From Dactylellina haptotyla (taxonomy: Eukaryota > Ascomycota > Orbiliomycetes > Orbiliales > Orbiliaceae), in the NCBI GenBank assembly GCA_031310005.1, contig CM062385.1, positions 124,001 to 188,000 of the forward strand: DNA of 64,000 nt. The letters are read 5' to 3'. Shown here piece after piece: positions 25,854-39,000 of the stretch. The notes beneath the pieces are model-generated. The model was not told the origin of the DNA and ran no database searches. It saw nothing but the letters and a program-made list of their open reading frames with translations. Every line of letters begins with the position of its first letter. Within the stretch, counting starts at the first letter, position 1. A program made the translations under genes and the position numbers.

Positions 25854-26686
25854 TCAGAGTACAAGTCCCACAACAGACCCTACAACCCCGATCCACAGAC
25901 CGAGGTAATTGTCAACTGTCAATTCATCCCCCCACATCCGCAATGCCTCTGCGGTTCTGCACGGATGTATAAACCAAGCCGCACTGCCCAAATAGGGATG
26001 CTGGGTCTGGCTTATACCGCCTTGTATCCCGATTTCTGCAATTGCACCCCGTCGATCCGGCGGTACCAGAAGTGAATATACCTCGTCGAGTTTGTAGATC
26101 GCCGTGGGGGTGAACAGGGCAGATACCGTGAAGTAGAGTACTGGGACGGAGTATATTGGCGAGAGAAGAATATGGTAGGTAACTTTGTGGGTGGGCTGGG
26201 TATTCTGTGTTTCTTGAGAGGCTGGTGGCGGGATGTATGACTCGGGCTTGTATATTCCTGTCAGTTTCATATCATATGTATTTCACGGTATGTGAAGCGC
26301 GCATTTGGCAGTGGGAGCTGTACATCATCTTCTATATATTCGAGGTCTGCCGTGGTATCAGCGACCTCTAGTCCATGCGCGACAGGTTCGCTGTCAGACG
26401 TCACAGTCTCAGCGCTAGCGTGAATATGTTTGATAATCTCGAGATAGGTATCCGATTCATCGTGCTACATCGTATCGAAAAATGTTTACGGATGAGCCAG
26501 TGATCCTTCTTGAAAATAACATGCTTCCAAAATCTCATGGGAATATTAAGTGCGTACTGGCGAATTCTTCACCTCATATTTCAGTGACGAGTGGGTATCC
26601 AAATGAGTGATTAAATGGTCTATCGCTACGGCAAAGGTCGCCCGGGAGAGGAACGGAAGCGCTGGCGGTACGTCTTGCGTCGCCAT
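25854..26686 (-). CDS. ATG10: Autophagy E2-like conjugating enzyme ATG10
   Basis: The model is complement(join(25854..26246,26324..26464,26558..26686)), 220 aa. The last exon carries the autophagy E2 C-terminal domain: YHILLSPIYSVPVLYF, then QHPYLGSAAWFIHPCRTAEAL. The Cys of the HPC motif is the expected catalytic residue. The ending LGLWIGVVGSVVGL is also usual for the family. ATG10 transfers ATG12 from ATG7 to ATG5, in the cytosol at the forming autophagosome. The domain assignment rests on motif recognition. The 5' exons were placed by phase: the first (MATQDVPPALPFLSRATF) resembles the family's N-terminal helix, and the second is acidic and contains DTYLEIIKHI. Intron 1 could begin at 26572 instead of 26557. 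Intron 2 (26247-26323) has a CTGAC branch close to its acceptor. Confidence 0.75.
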
Positions 26687-29600
26687 TATCGGGTTGCTCG
26701 ATTTGTGCGCACCAAAAATAAAATTTTGTCCTTCGAAAGATTTGCGAAATAGCAATATTGCGCAAGTTGCAATCTTAAGAATTCACCAGTTATGCCGTCC
26801 CGCCGTCTCCATCAATTCGGAGCCAGGAACTGTCCTTCCCTTCACTTCACTTGTTCAAATATGCTTCAAAAGTTGCAATTCCGTCTTCATATAGCTTAAG
26901 CGTATGTATTTATGTATGTATCCCATATTATATCGACATCCACCTCCCACAGCTCTAACCTAATAAAACCGCGAAAAAACTCGACGAGAGGTAAACTTCC
27001 TATCCGGGTGTCTCCTATGAAAGGAGATAGTAATCTGGAGATCCACAAGACCCCGAAAGGTCTCTGGCAACTGCAAAGTCGTGGAGGCGTAATTGATTTG
27101 GTCAACTGCAGCTGTGGCTGGATCGCGTACTTTTTTGATCTGGTTGAGAAAAGAGGGAGATGGGAACGCCGCCTTTTTATAGACAGATTTTTTTTGCGAA
27201 AACGCCAAGAGGTATTTTTTTTTTTTTGCGCTGTTTGTCAACTGGCTTTTTGGGAAATGCAACGACAACACAAAGCTCATAAATCCAGCCTGGGACTCCA
27301 CGACCAAAATAAATTCGGCGGCCGCGTAACAATGCTACCGAAAAATGCTGATAATAGAGAAAAAAAAACTATTAAAATAAATGACTCATAGGGATCGCTA
27401 TTTCCGGACTGGGTTCTCGTAAAACACGCATCCTCAGTTTTCGAAAACCTCCCCGATGCCATCCGTAACCGGACAAATTCAAAACACCAATCGTGCTTGT
27501 CCGAACCCCTTCTAAGTTTTAAACATCTCCTCGTCTAAGCCTGCGAATTCACAGCCATTTCTTTCAGCTCCCTAGAAATATAGAGGGGCGACACTTTAGT
27601 CTAGCCTGACTGCTAGTAGTAGTTGTCGCAGGCGGAATGCTAGCGTAACCATTACACCCTTGAGCACTAGTTTTGAAGGGCGCTAGTTGCAGATATGGTG
27701 TTCGGCTAGGACGAGACTCGTATTCAATATTCTATCTAAAGTCTATTGTGTAAATTTAAGGCCGTGGATGCGTCGCGCGTAGCTAAGAGAGGCAGGGGAA
27801 AGGCTTCACGTCAGCGGGATTTGAAATTATATCGCCGTCAGCTGTAGGGTGGTCTTCCTGATTAAACCTGCCAATCCTACCAAAACTAATTGTTAGCTTA
27901 AAACGGTAGTAAAAATTAGATACTAAAATGGCATACAGACTGTGGGGTCTATGAATTTCTGTCTAGTAATGATGTGGATCTTAGGCTTTGCCACGGTGCC
28001 TGATACTACCTAAGTACCTGCCTGAACTAGCTCCCTTTCGGTGCTGTTGAACCCGCTTATATATAGTTTAATTATGAGCGTGTTTATTCAAAAATTATTT
28101 GAGATTCTTGGTCCAGGATCTGCTTGTTGGCTCCGAATATATAGAGTTCGGCATGTTGCCTAGTGTCGAGAATTAGCCAGATACTTTTGAAATATTTATC
28201 TTACATCTAATAATTTGAGCTTTTGTTATACGTTTTTCGAAAAGGCTCCCACAAGATAAGGTGGCTCTAAAAGCCTAGAAGGTAGCCGTATCTCTCATCT
28301 CGGATTTTCCCGCGAGCGGAACAGGAACGGGAATGTCTTTCCAGGAATACTTGAAGGTGGCGAAGGAGGTCGTGGTGACTGGTCGCTTTCCATCGCGATC
28401 ATTCCCGTTTTGGCGTGACAGCGGTCGAGATTCATCGCTCTTCCGGGTTAGATTTGGTTTGGTACGGTTGATAGCGGCGATGTGCGCTGCGAGCTTAACT
28501 GGAAGGATAACAACGATCAGACCTGATCAGGCTTTCTAGGGCATTTCCCAATCTATCCGTCCTTGAACGCGTTACTATTGCATGATAATCAAGTAGAGAT
28601 ATGTATTCAGAAGGTATAAGCCTTAAATTTGATAACATGACCGTGGTGCGGCATCTGCTAGCCCCGCTTTTGCCTTATTCAAAGGCAAACCTAAACCCTT
28701 TGCAGGTGGTCAAGGTGCCGCCTAATATACAATTGTGTATGATCGCGATCCGTGTTGCGTGCTAGATTTCTTTCTCTCTGAGGTCCGAAAACTCGGAGCC
28801 GAAAACATTCGTCAATGTCGAAAATTGATTTATTCAAGCCAATTGATTACCTCAAATATAAATGTTCCTCTTATTATAGTCATGATATTCAGTATTGTTT
28901 GATTCAGTGCCGATACTAAATCACAAAACTGCGCGCCATATCATACCGTATTCAGCTTCAGGGCAGAATCCAGCCAACCCCCCCAAAAAAAAAACACTAA
29001 AATTTCGGTACAAGGTAACATCTGAAAGGCTAGTTTCAAAACTCCGAACTGCGGATTGTGGTATAATCTAATGGCTAAAAGCCAGTCTTGTGGAATTGAG
29101 AGTTTGTCGGAGATATCTACTAATAACTAGTGGCGTTTCTAATTTCTGGGTTCACTTGACCTTCGTCGTTATATGCCGTTCAAGCTTAAGCGACACGGCC
29201 CAGAACTTGGGATATCGGACTATCTCGCAACGAACTTCCCAATGGTGGTAACCTGATCAGTCACGGACCAACCACCACAAAAATTTATCCAGTCTGGCTC
29301 TACAAGGCTCCGACCGACTAGCAAAGCCCGGCCGTTCTAGAATATTTTTTCTCAGGAGCTCCGAAAACTGAAATCTCTACATAGTAGTAAATTAAATGTT
29401 AGGACTTAAGTTTATATTTGCAATTGAGGTCACAAAGAGTGGCTCTTTATCGTAACGATTGTTCAATCATCTACCGCCCGTCGCATCCGATTGAAAGTGA
29501 TGAACTGACTGGTTTGAAATTTTATTAACTTTTAAGCTTTTGCACCCCAGCTGCATAGTCAGTCCCGTAACCAGACCTGTGCTGCAAAGTAACCCCACCC

Positions 29601-30178
29601 AATCAACAACTCGAACAGAATCCCGCGCTACCGGACGCAAACTTGCGAAGCACGCGCTTCTAAACGGGGACTGGTCTTCTATTCAACATATCTAATCAAC
29701 CACTAAAGCCCTCTTTATAATAAATATTAGTATTCGTAGAATGCTACCTTGCGGGCTAGATAGGGTGGTTATCGAGTTCTTGGCGAACGATTAGGCTCGA
29801 ATGTCACTAGTCACTGCCGTCAATGGATGTGCTTGTGGGCCGACATATAGGATCTTTCCCTCGAAGCAACATTGGGGCTGAATGTCCACGGCCGGTATTC
29901 CATGGAAATAATTGGTTTCCTAGAACACTAGTGGCTACCATAGAAGCTTGGTGACATTGGCATTGGGTCCAGAATCTCATTCTCTTCACCTGAAAATAAT
30001 ATAAAATGCCATGGAGCGACATATGTAATATCTTCTTACATTATCAGTACCAGTATCGAGCTGTACCTGTCTACCAATACCCCTTGCAAAGTCTTTGAGA
30101 TATTCTGACTTTCATCCTAAAAATACATAATCTTAATACACCCTCCGCTCAGTTTTGACATTTCACTACACAAGTACA
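26687..30178. other. Gene-poor AT-rich region
   Basis: About 3.5 kb with no gene I can support. Open frames are short and interrupted; the longest (26912-27391 +) contains long phenylalanine and lysine runs and looks non-coding. A poly-A tract lies near 28981-28996. No terminal repeats, transposase motifs or target-site duplications were noticed. The region ends at the broken cerato-platanin-like gene. Confidence 0.45.
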
Positions 30179-30610
30179 ATGAAGTTCTTCAGCCTCGCCA
30201 CCGTTTTTGCTGCTGTCAGCGCTGTATCAGGCAGCCAATTGAAATACTAGAATATCTACAATTCGGCTTACTCTCTCGATCTTAACACCGCCTCTTGCTC
30301 CAACGGTCCTAATGGTCTGGTAACCAAGTATGGAACCCAGAACACTCAGCAATTCAGGACCAAACTTAAGCCTGGCGTCTATGTCGCCGCTGCTGAAGCC
30401 AAATGGGGCTCCCCGAAATGCGGCCTTTGCTGGAAGCTAGTCGGCACTAAGTCTCAGCGATCGGCCTACTTCGTCACTGTCGACAATGCAGCCCCAACTA
30501 TCGTCGGAGGAGAAGACATGTTCAAGGCTCTTTCTCCTAGCAAATCCCTCCTCGAAGGTGTTATTGAAGTGTGGGCCTACCAACGCCCTCAATCCGAGTG
30601 CTTCAAATAA
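30179..30610 (+). pseudogene. Cerato-platanin-like secreted protein with one in-frame TAG
   Basis: The reading frame runs from ATG 30179 to TAA 30608-30610 (143 codons) with a single interruption, TAG at 30248-30250 (codon 24). A signal peptide (MKFFSLATVFAAVSAVSG) precedes the stop. After it the frame is clean and carries the cerato-platanin pattern: an N-terminal YNSAYSLDLNTASCSNG-like segment, CGLCWKL in the middle and a C-terminal cysteine (SECFK), giving the usual four cysteines. Cerato-platanins are small secreted proteins that bind chitin or wall material and can provoke plant defences. An intron spanning the TAG would be at most 27-36 nt with a poor donor and would remove part of the signal, so it is not favoured. 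A recently inactivated gene, stop readthrough or a sequencing error remain possible. Confidence 0.75.
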
Positions 30611-31207
30611 ACAAAAGTCGAAAACAGCATGAGCTATCGCTCCTTGGGTGGTATGGTTCTTATTATATGGGACGGCATCTGGCTTGCGAGACAAACATAT
30701 ACCCTTCCTCTGAAGAGGCTCTACTTTCGGTCCCACCACATTCTACTGGCATCAAATTACACTAATGTATCTTCCTGTCTCTCCCCTTAATATAGTAGTA
30801 ACAGTTTATCATACCGTTCTTTACTAAGCAGACAGGAGAATTTTCTATGTAACTAAAATTTTAATAAAATTGAAAAAGTATTTTTTAAAGATATATACGC
30901 TTAACACATTTTAAGAAAGTGTTACAGGTGTTATTTTATTTAATCAATGGAGGATGGTGGAGCCTTCAAGCTTGCGTGGGCAAATAATTGTCTCCGAGAT
31001 ATTAGTCTAAGAACCTAGTTTTTTTTGGTATCGTCTACTCTGTCATATAATTGATCTGTAAAGAGCAATTGCGTGCTGGTTGAAGTTAGATAAGGATATA
31101 CCCAGCCACCAGTGAACATACATTGTTGGGCGACTCGATACCATGTCTACTAAGATTATCGAACACCTTCCCTATTCGCCTTCCCCTGCTGTTAAGTTGG
31201 TGTGGTG
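30611..31207. other. Intergenic region
   Basis: AT-rich 3' flanks of the cerato-platanin-like gene (+) and of the HeLo-pseudokinase gene (-). Nothing coding is visible. Confidence 0.5.
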
Positions 31208-33006
31208 TTACATGTTTATGGCCTCCAATTTTTCAAGCACCTATATATATTTTGTTAATGCGCTAGACCAATTTTGTGGGACTGACTAATATGGAACCGG
31301 AACGCATACCTTTTCTATATAGCGAACACTAACTAAGACACCATCCTCATCCTCCAGAGCCGCTTCATCACCAAAATTTTCATTGCCAGGATCTAAACAG
31401 GTAAGGCATGTCTCGACAACCCTCGCATAATTGTTGCCCATCTTTCGTGGCAGGTTCTCTCTCGTCTGTCGCAGCAACTGATTCTTAATTAGGGTTTGGT
31501 CTTCCGTTGGCATGGGCTGGGCCTTGGTAGGCGAGCTGGGCGTTTCAGTATACGGAGGAGGCGCGCCGAGGGATCGAATGCCGACGTTTGTTATAGTATC
31601 GGCCAGAGAAACCCAAAGACCTATTTCGAGAAGACACACGCCAAGGGAATATATGTCGTGTTGCATGATATAATACTCGCGCGGATTGGGACCCTGTCTC
31701 TCTGGATGACGATATATATTCCTCTCCAAGATCGAATCTCCTAGGCGGCGAGAGTCGCCTTCTGCTAAACGGATTTCTTCGAACCCAACCAAAAACGCGG
31801 AGCCTATATCGGATTTACCATCTTTCAGAATCACAATATTCTCTGATCTGATATTCTTGTGAACATATCCGAACATGTGGATATAGTTAACAGCCTTGGC
31901 TAGATCCCTAGCGATTTGCAATCTGTGCGACAAAGAATGGAGGTGCTCGCTATCCGCTAGAAGACTTTGGAGACCTTGAGGCTCCGAAAGACCCACCGGG
32001 ATCTCGAATATGAATACAAATGCGGAAATACTGTTTGGCCGAGGAGGGGGGTGAGCCTTTTTGATAACTCCCTTGCAGCGAAGCAGACCAAACACTTCGG
32101 GGTCTGCATTCATCAACTTCCGAGCCAGATCCCGAATCGATTTTGTTAATATCTGCGCGTTTGCATCAGGCGGACAAGGTACGGGGTCTAAGATCATATA
32201 TTCTCCGAAACCATTTCTCTGAGCGACCAACGCAGATGTTGACTGAATGTTGCGAATGGTTGATTGATCGATTCCGTTGGCCGGCCTGAAGACCCCGCCT
32301 GTGGCATATTCGCGGTCGCGGGCTGATCTAAGGGCCGCTGCTTTGGATGCAGGTGTTTTATATGAGGAGGGTCTTTCGTTCGGACTCGAGTTCGAATTCG
32401 ATCGATTGGCATCCGCCAGCTGTTGGTCAACGATTGGGCTGGCAATCGTCATTATCAAGAACCAGGAAGGATCGAAAAGCCGCTGCCAACTCTCAAGATC
32501 CTCGACCGATTTCTCGAGCTTCTCTTTCTTGAAAACATATTTAAATCTGTTTATTTCGGTAGCGATGTCGCGATAACGACCCCTGTCTTCTTGCCCCGCG
32601 CCCAACTTGACGGGCGAACAGGAATTCTTGTCCACAACACCGCTGAGTTGCGAGATGGCGGCTTGAAGGGTTTCGTTCAGCTTGTCAAGTATCTCTTTCT
32701 GGATGCGCTGGTGGTCACTTTGCATAAGGTGGACGACTTTTTGGAGGAATTCAAGTTGACATTTAGTACGTATCCACGAGCTTTCGATTCTCGTCACGAG
32801 TATGGAGACTTGGTACTCTGCTGCTCGGAACGTAGCGCAAACGTTGACTAATATTTCGCCATATCTGCGATTGTCGCTTCGGTTAGCCCCTTTGTCGCAG
32901 GTAAATTAAAATCCAGATAGCGACAAGCGAGCGTGGGAGGAATTCCATACTTGAAGGCAAGGTCGACTGTTGCGATAATTGCGAGGGCTAATTCGACTCC
33001 AACCAT
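31208..33006 (-). CDS. HeLo-like domain plus pseudokinase protein (MLKL-like architecture)
   Basis: placeholder. Confidence 0.5.
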
Positions 33007-36000
33007 TTGGACGTTTCGAACGTTTCTGCACTTAGAACCTATCGCGGTTAAGATGCATCGATATTGCTTCCAACAAATGAGAACGGGTGACGATTGGTAA
33101 TTTATAATCTACAAATATGCCTTCTCATGCGAGACATCTTTCAGAACTTACCGAAGGATTCACGATATCAACCTTGGGGCATTTGAAACGAGGGACATGC
33201 ATGCACTGCGGAGGGCTTGGCATTATGGCACAGAAGGGCATCTCACACCCGCAAACCTGCCCAGCAGAGAGATGTGCTCGCAAGCAATGAAACCAATCAG
33301 CCCTATCGGAGGTTACCTCATAAATGTTTTAAGTGTTATATTTTTCTGGGGCTCAAGACCATCACTCTGTAGACGTCGGCAGACCAGTGTTGAGGCCAGC
33401 CCGTACTCTCCAAAAGCAACCGGATCTTATCCCGCGGCCTCGGATACCCTATTCTAACGCCTTCGTTTCCTAAATACCTCACTGGCTACTACCAACACAC
33501 TTCCCGTCACGATTTTGCGGAAAGGCAATGTCTGGGGACCTTCCGACAATCGTCGACGGCTCTAAAATCAAGACAGAAGTCCGACGAGGGGGGATCTTTA
33601 TCCACCGATACACCGTACGAAATGGCGAAACTAAGTCACAGAGGGAATACTGGAGGACGGAAAAGCGGCTTGGCGGTGGGGCTTATGGGACGGTATACCT
33701 TCAGAAAAGGTTCAAAGGAGCATGTAAAGGCCCGGGTGTTCGAGCGCTCAAGATCATTCCACAGGACGAACGTGCACGCGAACGCATAAATTGGGTCCGG
33801 GAACTGGAGACAATAATGGAATTCTCCCACCCAGCTGTATGATGGTCACTTTTCCTGACTTCCCATGGAATTTCATACTAGGAAGAAAGCTAATATCGGC
33901 ATTTAGTGTGAAGATTTCTTCGTTAGCTCTCTGGGGTGGTTTGACGACAACATGAATACGTACATTGCCATGGAATATCTAGAACACGGAGACCTCGGCG
34001 GGTATCTCAGGGAGAGGCAAATATTATCAGAGCCTGAATCCAAAGACATTTCTTTTCAGCTGGTTTGTGGGCTACGGTATATGCATGGCAAGAACTTTGC
34101 ACATCGCGATCTAAAACCTGGTGTAAGTGAAAGATCCCTGGACTTCTTAAATCTAACTAAAATCAACATTTTTCGGTATAGAACATTATGATTAAAACTG
34201 GACCCCCGAACTGGTGGGTGAAAATCGGTGATTTCGGTCTTAGCAAGCGGATCGAGGAAACCTTGGGTATGAGTTCGACGATAAAAGGCACTCCAGCGTT
34301 TATGGCGCCTGAAGTCCTGGACGCCGCGTCTCAAAATAAGAAACTAGTCGATGCCAAACCAGTTGATATGTGGTCCCTTGGCGAAATAATATTCAGAGTT
34401 CTTGCAGGGAGACCTGTTTTTGACACTGGCAGGGCGATATGGGACTACGCAGACGAAAAGAAAGAGTTACCTCTAGATATTCTTGAGTCCAAAAGATGTA
34501 CACCGGAAGCCATTCACATTTTTACAGGTTTAATGGCGAGAAAGCCTAGCGATAGGCTAACAGCGGAAAACTGCTACTCCCACCGTTGGCTGGCGGGGTC
34601 CCGAGTAGCATCATCGCCAGTTCTTAGCTCAACTGATTCGGAGATCCCTGAAGTTGAATCTCTGCATATTCATGAATTATCGCTGGCTCAAGGTACATGG
34701 GATTTCGATGAAGACGCAGTCCCTTCTGGAGAATGGACGCAACCAAGTATCGCGCCACCAAACTACCAATCACGAGATACGGAGTCGACACTAGTTGAAG
34801 GAACTGCTCCACAATCGACACCTCCAGAACCACTTGCACTCATAGCGGTTGAAAAAGGGAGGAGGCGTATATCAGCATATAAACGCCACTTATGGACTCC
34901 CGAAAATAAACCAAGCGAAAAGTTTACAGAAATACTTACGAATGGCCACTATCCTAGCGCTAGAAATAGCCCAAGTCCCTTTCAATCCGATTCTAGTGAC
35001 GAAGCTGGCATTCCACTAGCGGTGCTAGCCTCTGGAGAATTGCCCGCTAAAGAATATAGGTGAATATAGAAAGGCTCTGATTGATGAAAATATTCTTCGA
35101 CTAACTAGGCTGCGGCAACTCTAGACCATACCGCCATAAGATCGTTTGCTTTACCGACTCGGAGGACGAAGGAAAAGATTACGCACCGAATGCTGGTAAT
35201 AAACCGGCTGAGCAGCCAGCACCACCTGCACGGCCTGTATATGATGGTGTGCCTTTTGTGCCTATCTACAATATGAACCAAGCAACCTCTCCGCGCTCCC
35301 CAAATGCTCCCGAATTCAATGGCAATAAACCCCGGGGGAAATTCGTTTATGTGACCGATTCGGAAGATGACGACGAATCGATCAGAATGAGAAAGCGGCC
35401 TCCCGTACCCTCCGAACAAAATGGGAAGAAATATCACGCGAAGTTCGTTTCTGTGACCGATTCAGAAGACGAGGATAAAGCAAATAAAATGAGAAAGCGG
35501 CCTCCTGCTGTACCTCACGAACAAAATTTCCAACCAGACCCATTCTCTTCCTTTCCCTCTCTTCGACAAGTACCTACTACCAGCAATGGATTTTCTAACA
35601 GACCGGATGATGGCTACACTGGAGATCTAGACGACGATGCAGGTCTAAGCACTGTTGCTAACGCAGGATCTGCGGTATCTTATGCGCTACCAGAGTCCGA
35701 TAGGCGTTATGTAGAGCCTACCGATTACGATTATAATCATCCGCCCGAAAAACCTCATATCCCCTTAGATGACCCATTTGCGTACCTGGCATCGGGGATA
35801 CCTCCGGGCGATTTCTTCAAATACCAAACATATAAACGGGCCCCTGACCCTAACTTTGATAATCATTCTCATTTTGAACAGCAAGATACAAATCGATTTC
35901 CGTACGGACAAAATCCAAACTTTCCGTCTACCTATCCAACCGATAATCCTATAGGGGCTAGTTCTTACCAAGGAATTTCGCCAGAGGCAATGAAACAAAG

Positions 36001-39000
36001 TCAGATGCCGCCACAATTCAATCCACCTACCCCAAGGCCTCGAGATCTTCGAAGAGGCAATGGGACAGGAATTGCGGATCCTGGATACCCATATAACAAT
36101 CCAGGTGTACAAACTCACCATTACCCCCCTCCTTCTTACCCCCCTCCAGGTTACCCACCTTCTTCTCCAACCCCCCCTCCTCGCCCACCACACCGACCCG
36201 CCAGTAGGTCCTTTAGCAAAGCCACAAAACCGGGAATGTCTTTAAAGCCGCGTCCTCTCTCTGCTGACTATACATACGGTATGCCTAGTGGCATGTTCGC
36301 TTACCCACCCGATTCGCCTATGACACCAACACACAACCGAGAACCACCCCGTCTCAACGGCATTGTTATCGGGCCTCCTAGTCCCTTCGCTGCCGTCTGG
36401 AGAAAGGATCTACAACCAAAACCTATACAAGACCTCTTGTTAAGCAGACTTCATAAACGGGGCTTCCGTAGAATCAAAGAACCTTCGATAAGAACTGTTA
36501 TTGGGAGTCTTGCATCTTGCGGAGTATTCGAAGCCGGGATTCGAAAACACCTTACTTATATCACTGAATACATAGAACATATCGCGAATAAAGGCGACAA
36601 GAAATTATCAGGGAAATCCGCGTGCCCGCGGTTGATTCTGTCTGTGAAGGAAATTTTGCATTTGTGTTCGGTAATACATTGGAGAAATGAGAGAGAACGA
36701 CAACCAAGGACCCAGAAAATGACTCGCGACCGGAGAAAAAGTAACAATACAGCTTCGACTTATACCCTCGCCTAACTCGGCTATATACCTGATTTATGTA
36801 CAGACGATTCTTTTTCCTTACCTTTGGATTGTTCATCTAGGATACCCATATATGGAAAAAGGTTTTACTTATCTGTTCAAACAACGCGGCTGTTCTTTAT
36901 AGAATTTAAAGCTTGTTTGCTTGCATTTCTATTTCGTATATTTTAGGAGTTTTGATTTTTTTTCCTAGGAAGCTTTGTTTCTTGCATATTTTTAATTTGT
37001 GTAGTTAAGAGTCTGTACATATATCTGTATTTTAGGGGATTGGTTCTGAATAGCTAAACAGAGCTGCTAGCTGTACATAAGGAGGCAGTAGGCAGTCACA
37101 AAATTTAAAAATTACAGTTCCCTATTAATAATCCTGATCTCGAATTCTTTGAAAGATCCAATCGCTCGTAGAATTACTGGATACAACGAAGTTTGTAAAC
37201 TAAGATTATGGAAATCCCAAGATAATTATTTGATGCTATAAGATTGTCCAGAATGCGGAAAGCTGCTAAATACATATGCTCCGTCATGACAAATAAAACA
37301 TAGAAAAAGAAAAGAGAGAAAACAGGCGTACGAATTTGTAAGGAGACGGGGTCATTAATCTGATCTAAAAAATGCTAAAGATACTAAAATATGTGAAAGT
37401 TTGAAAAGAAAATGCTGCCTACGCCGAATTAATATGTAAACGTTTTTGTTCAAATTACCACCAGTAAATTCACCACTGCCTATCGAATATGATACCAATG
37501 ACACCCCCAGAACAGAATCTCAAAATATTTAGTAGCCGTATTCGCACCTAGGGATAACGATAGGGCCGTATTTGCTGGTTGTAGAGTATACGCCATCACC
37601 TTGAATAATGAAATCGACGGCCAAACTCAATGGTGGCACATATTTTTCCGGTTGCGGTTGCACATAATCGACTTGTTGCGCCTCGTATGCTGCAAAGATT
37701 GTATAGTTTCTCCTGGCCATGAGCTTCTTCTCCGCACGTGGAGTTCCATTAATGTCGGTTCCGAAAAGTTCGATCATATCTTCTTTGGTATCGCTTGGCG
37801 CGTTGGTGCTTCTCATTCCGTTTTGTGGGATGAAGAGTTGTTTATTGTTATTAAGCAGCTTCATCATCATATTGGCAGGCGGGCCGTTGACGATTGCAGA
37901 TGAAATGACTTGATACATCGTCTTGTGATCACCAGGCTTGGATGGATCGTGAACGAGACCAGCGCCACAGCATTGGACATCTATAAAGTATTTCGTTAGT
38001 ATTTATCATTAGAATTTTGACAATCGATGTGTGACATACCTCCACTCAAGAATGTGAAACGGATTCCTCGTGCGTGGGCGATGCCTTGTAGTGTTCTGAT
38101 GAGATAGGTTCTCTCAAGATCCTGAACAAATTATTAGTAAACTCTTCAAAACTAAACGAGAGAAATTTAAAGAGTTACCTTAGATTGATGTGTCCAGTGA
38201 TCTCTTAGGTCATCAAGCAAGTCGACCTCGCCGAATATCGAGACGACATTACTCAACATACCAGTCTTGCCAACGGCTCGCTTGACGCTGTTGAAACCTT
38301 CTCCGACAAGACCCTTGGCACCAACTATTCCTGCAACACCGCCGGCCACCTTTCCTGTCATATTGAACAATCCGTTCACGGCTTTCTTACCACTCTGCAT
38401 CGTATTCGCGACTGACTCAGCCATATCCATTCTGGGGAAAATGATAGGAACAGATAAGATCAGCAACACATGCTGGACGGAAGATGGAAGTGTTGCAATT
38501 CTTGGGAAAAGCCCTTGATAGGTCGGTCCCGCCATGACTTGGTGTGGGTTTCGTTCGGACCTAGTATCAGGTCCAACAACGGCGAGTCCGGGTCCAAGGT
38601 ACTTGATGAAGTGCCAACCAGTACCCGTAACCGTAAAAAGGTCTCTATCGTCTGGGACCGCCTTCAAGATGCTCAGTGTTGTATGGTGCTGGAATAGGAG
38701 ATACCAATCGAGAGCGATTCTCCCAATATTCTTGAACATGTTGGAGAATTGCATGTATTCAGGGTAGGAACCGAATCCATCGAAGCTATTCGACAAGGTT
38801 AGAATCAAATTGCGAATTTAGGTCATAGCAAGCGAGGAAACTTACATATCATGCGAGTCAATTTGGCAAATGTGCGGAATTTGCGCCCAGGCTTCTCGAA
38901 GATGCGGTTGGTCGAAAGTGGACGTGTAGTAATGGAAATAGGCGTGTTGCACATCTTCTTCGTGTCTCGCCGTCCAAGCCGCATCCTTTCTGATATCTTT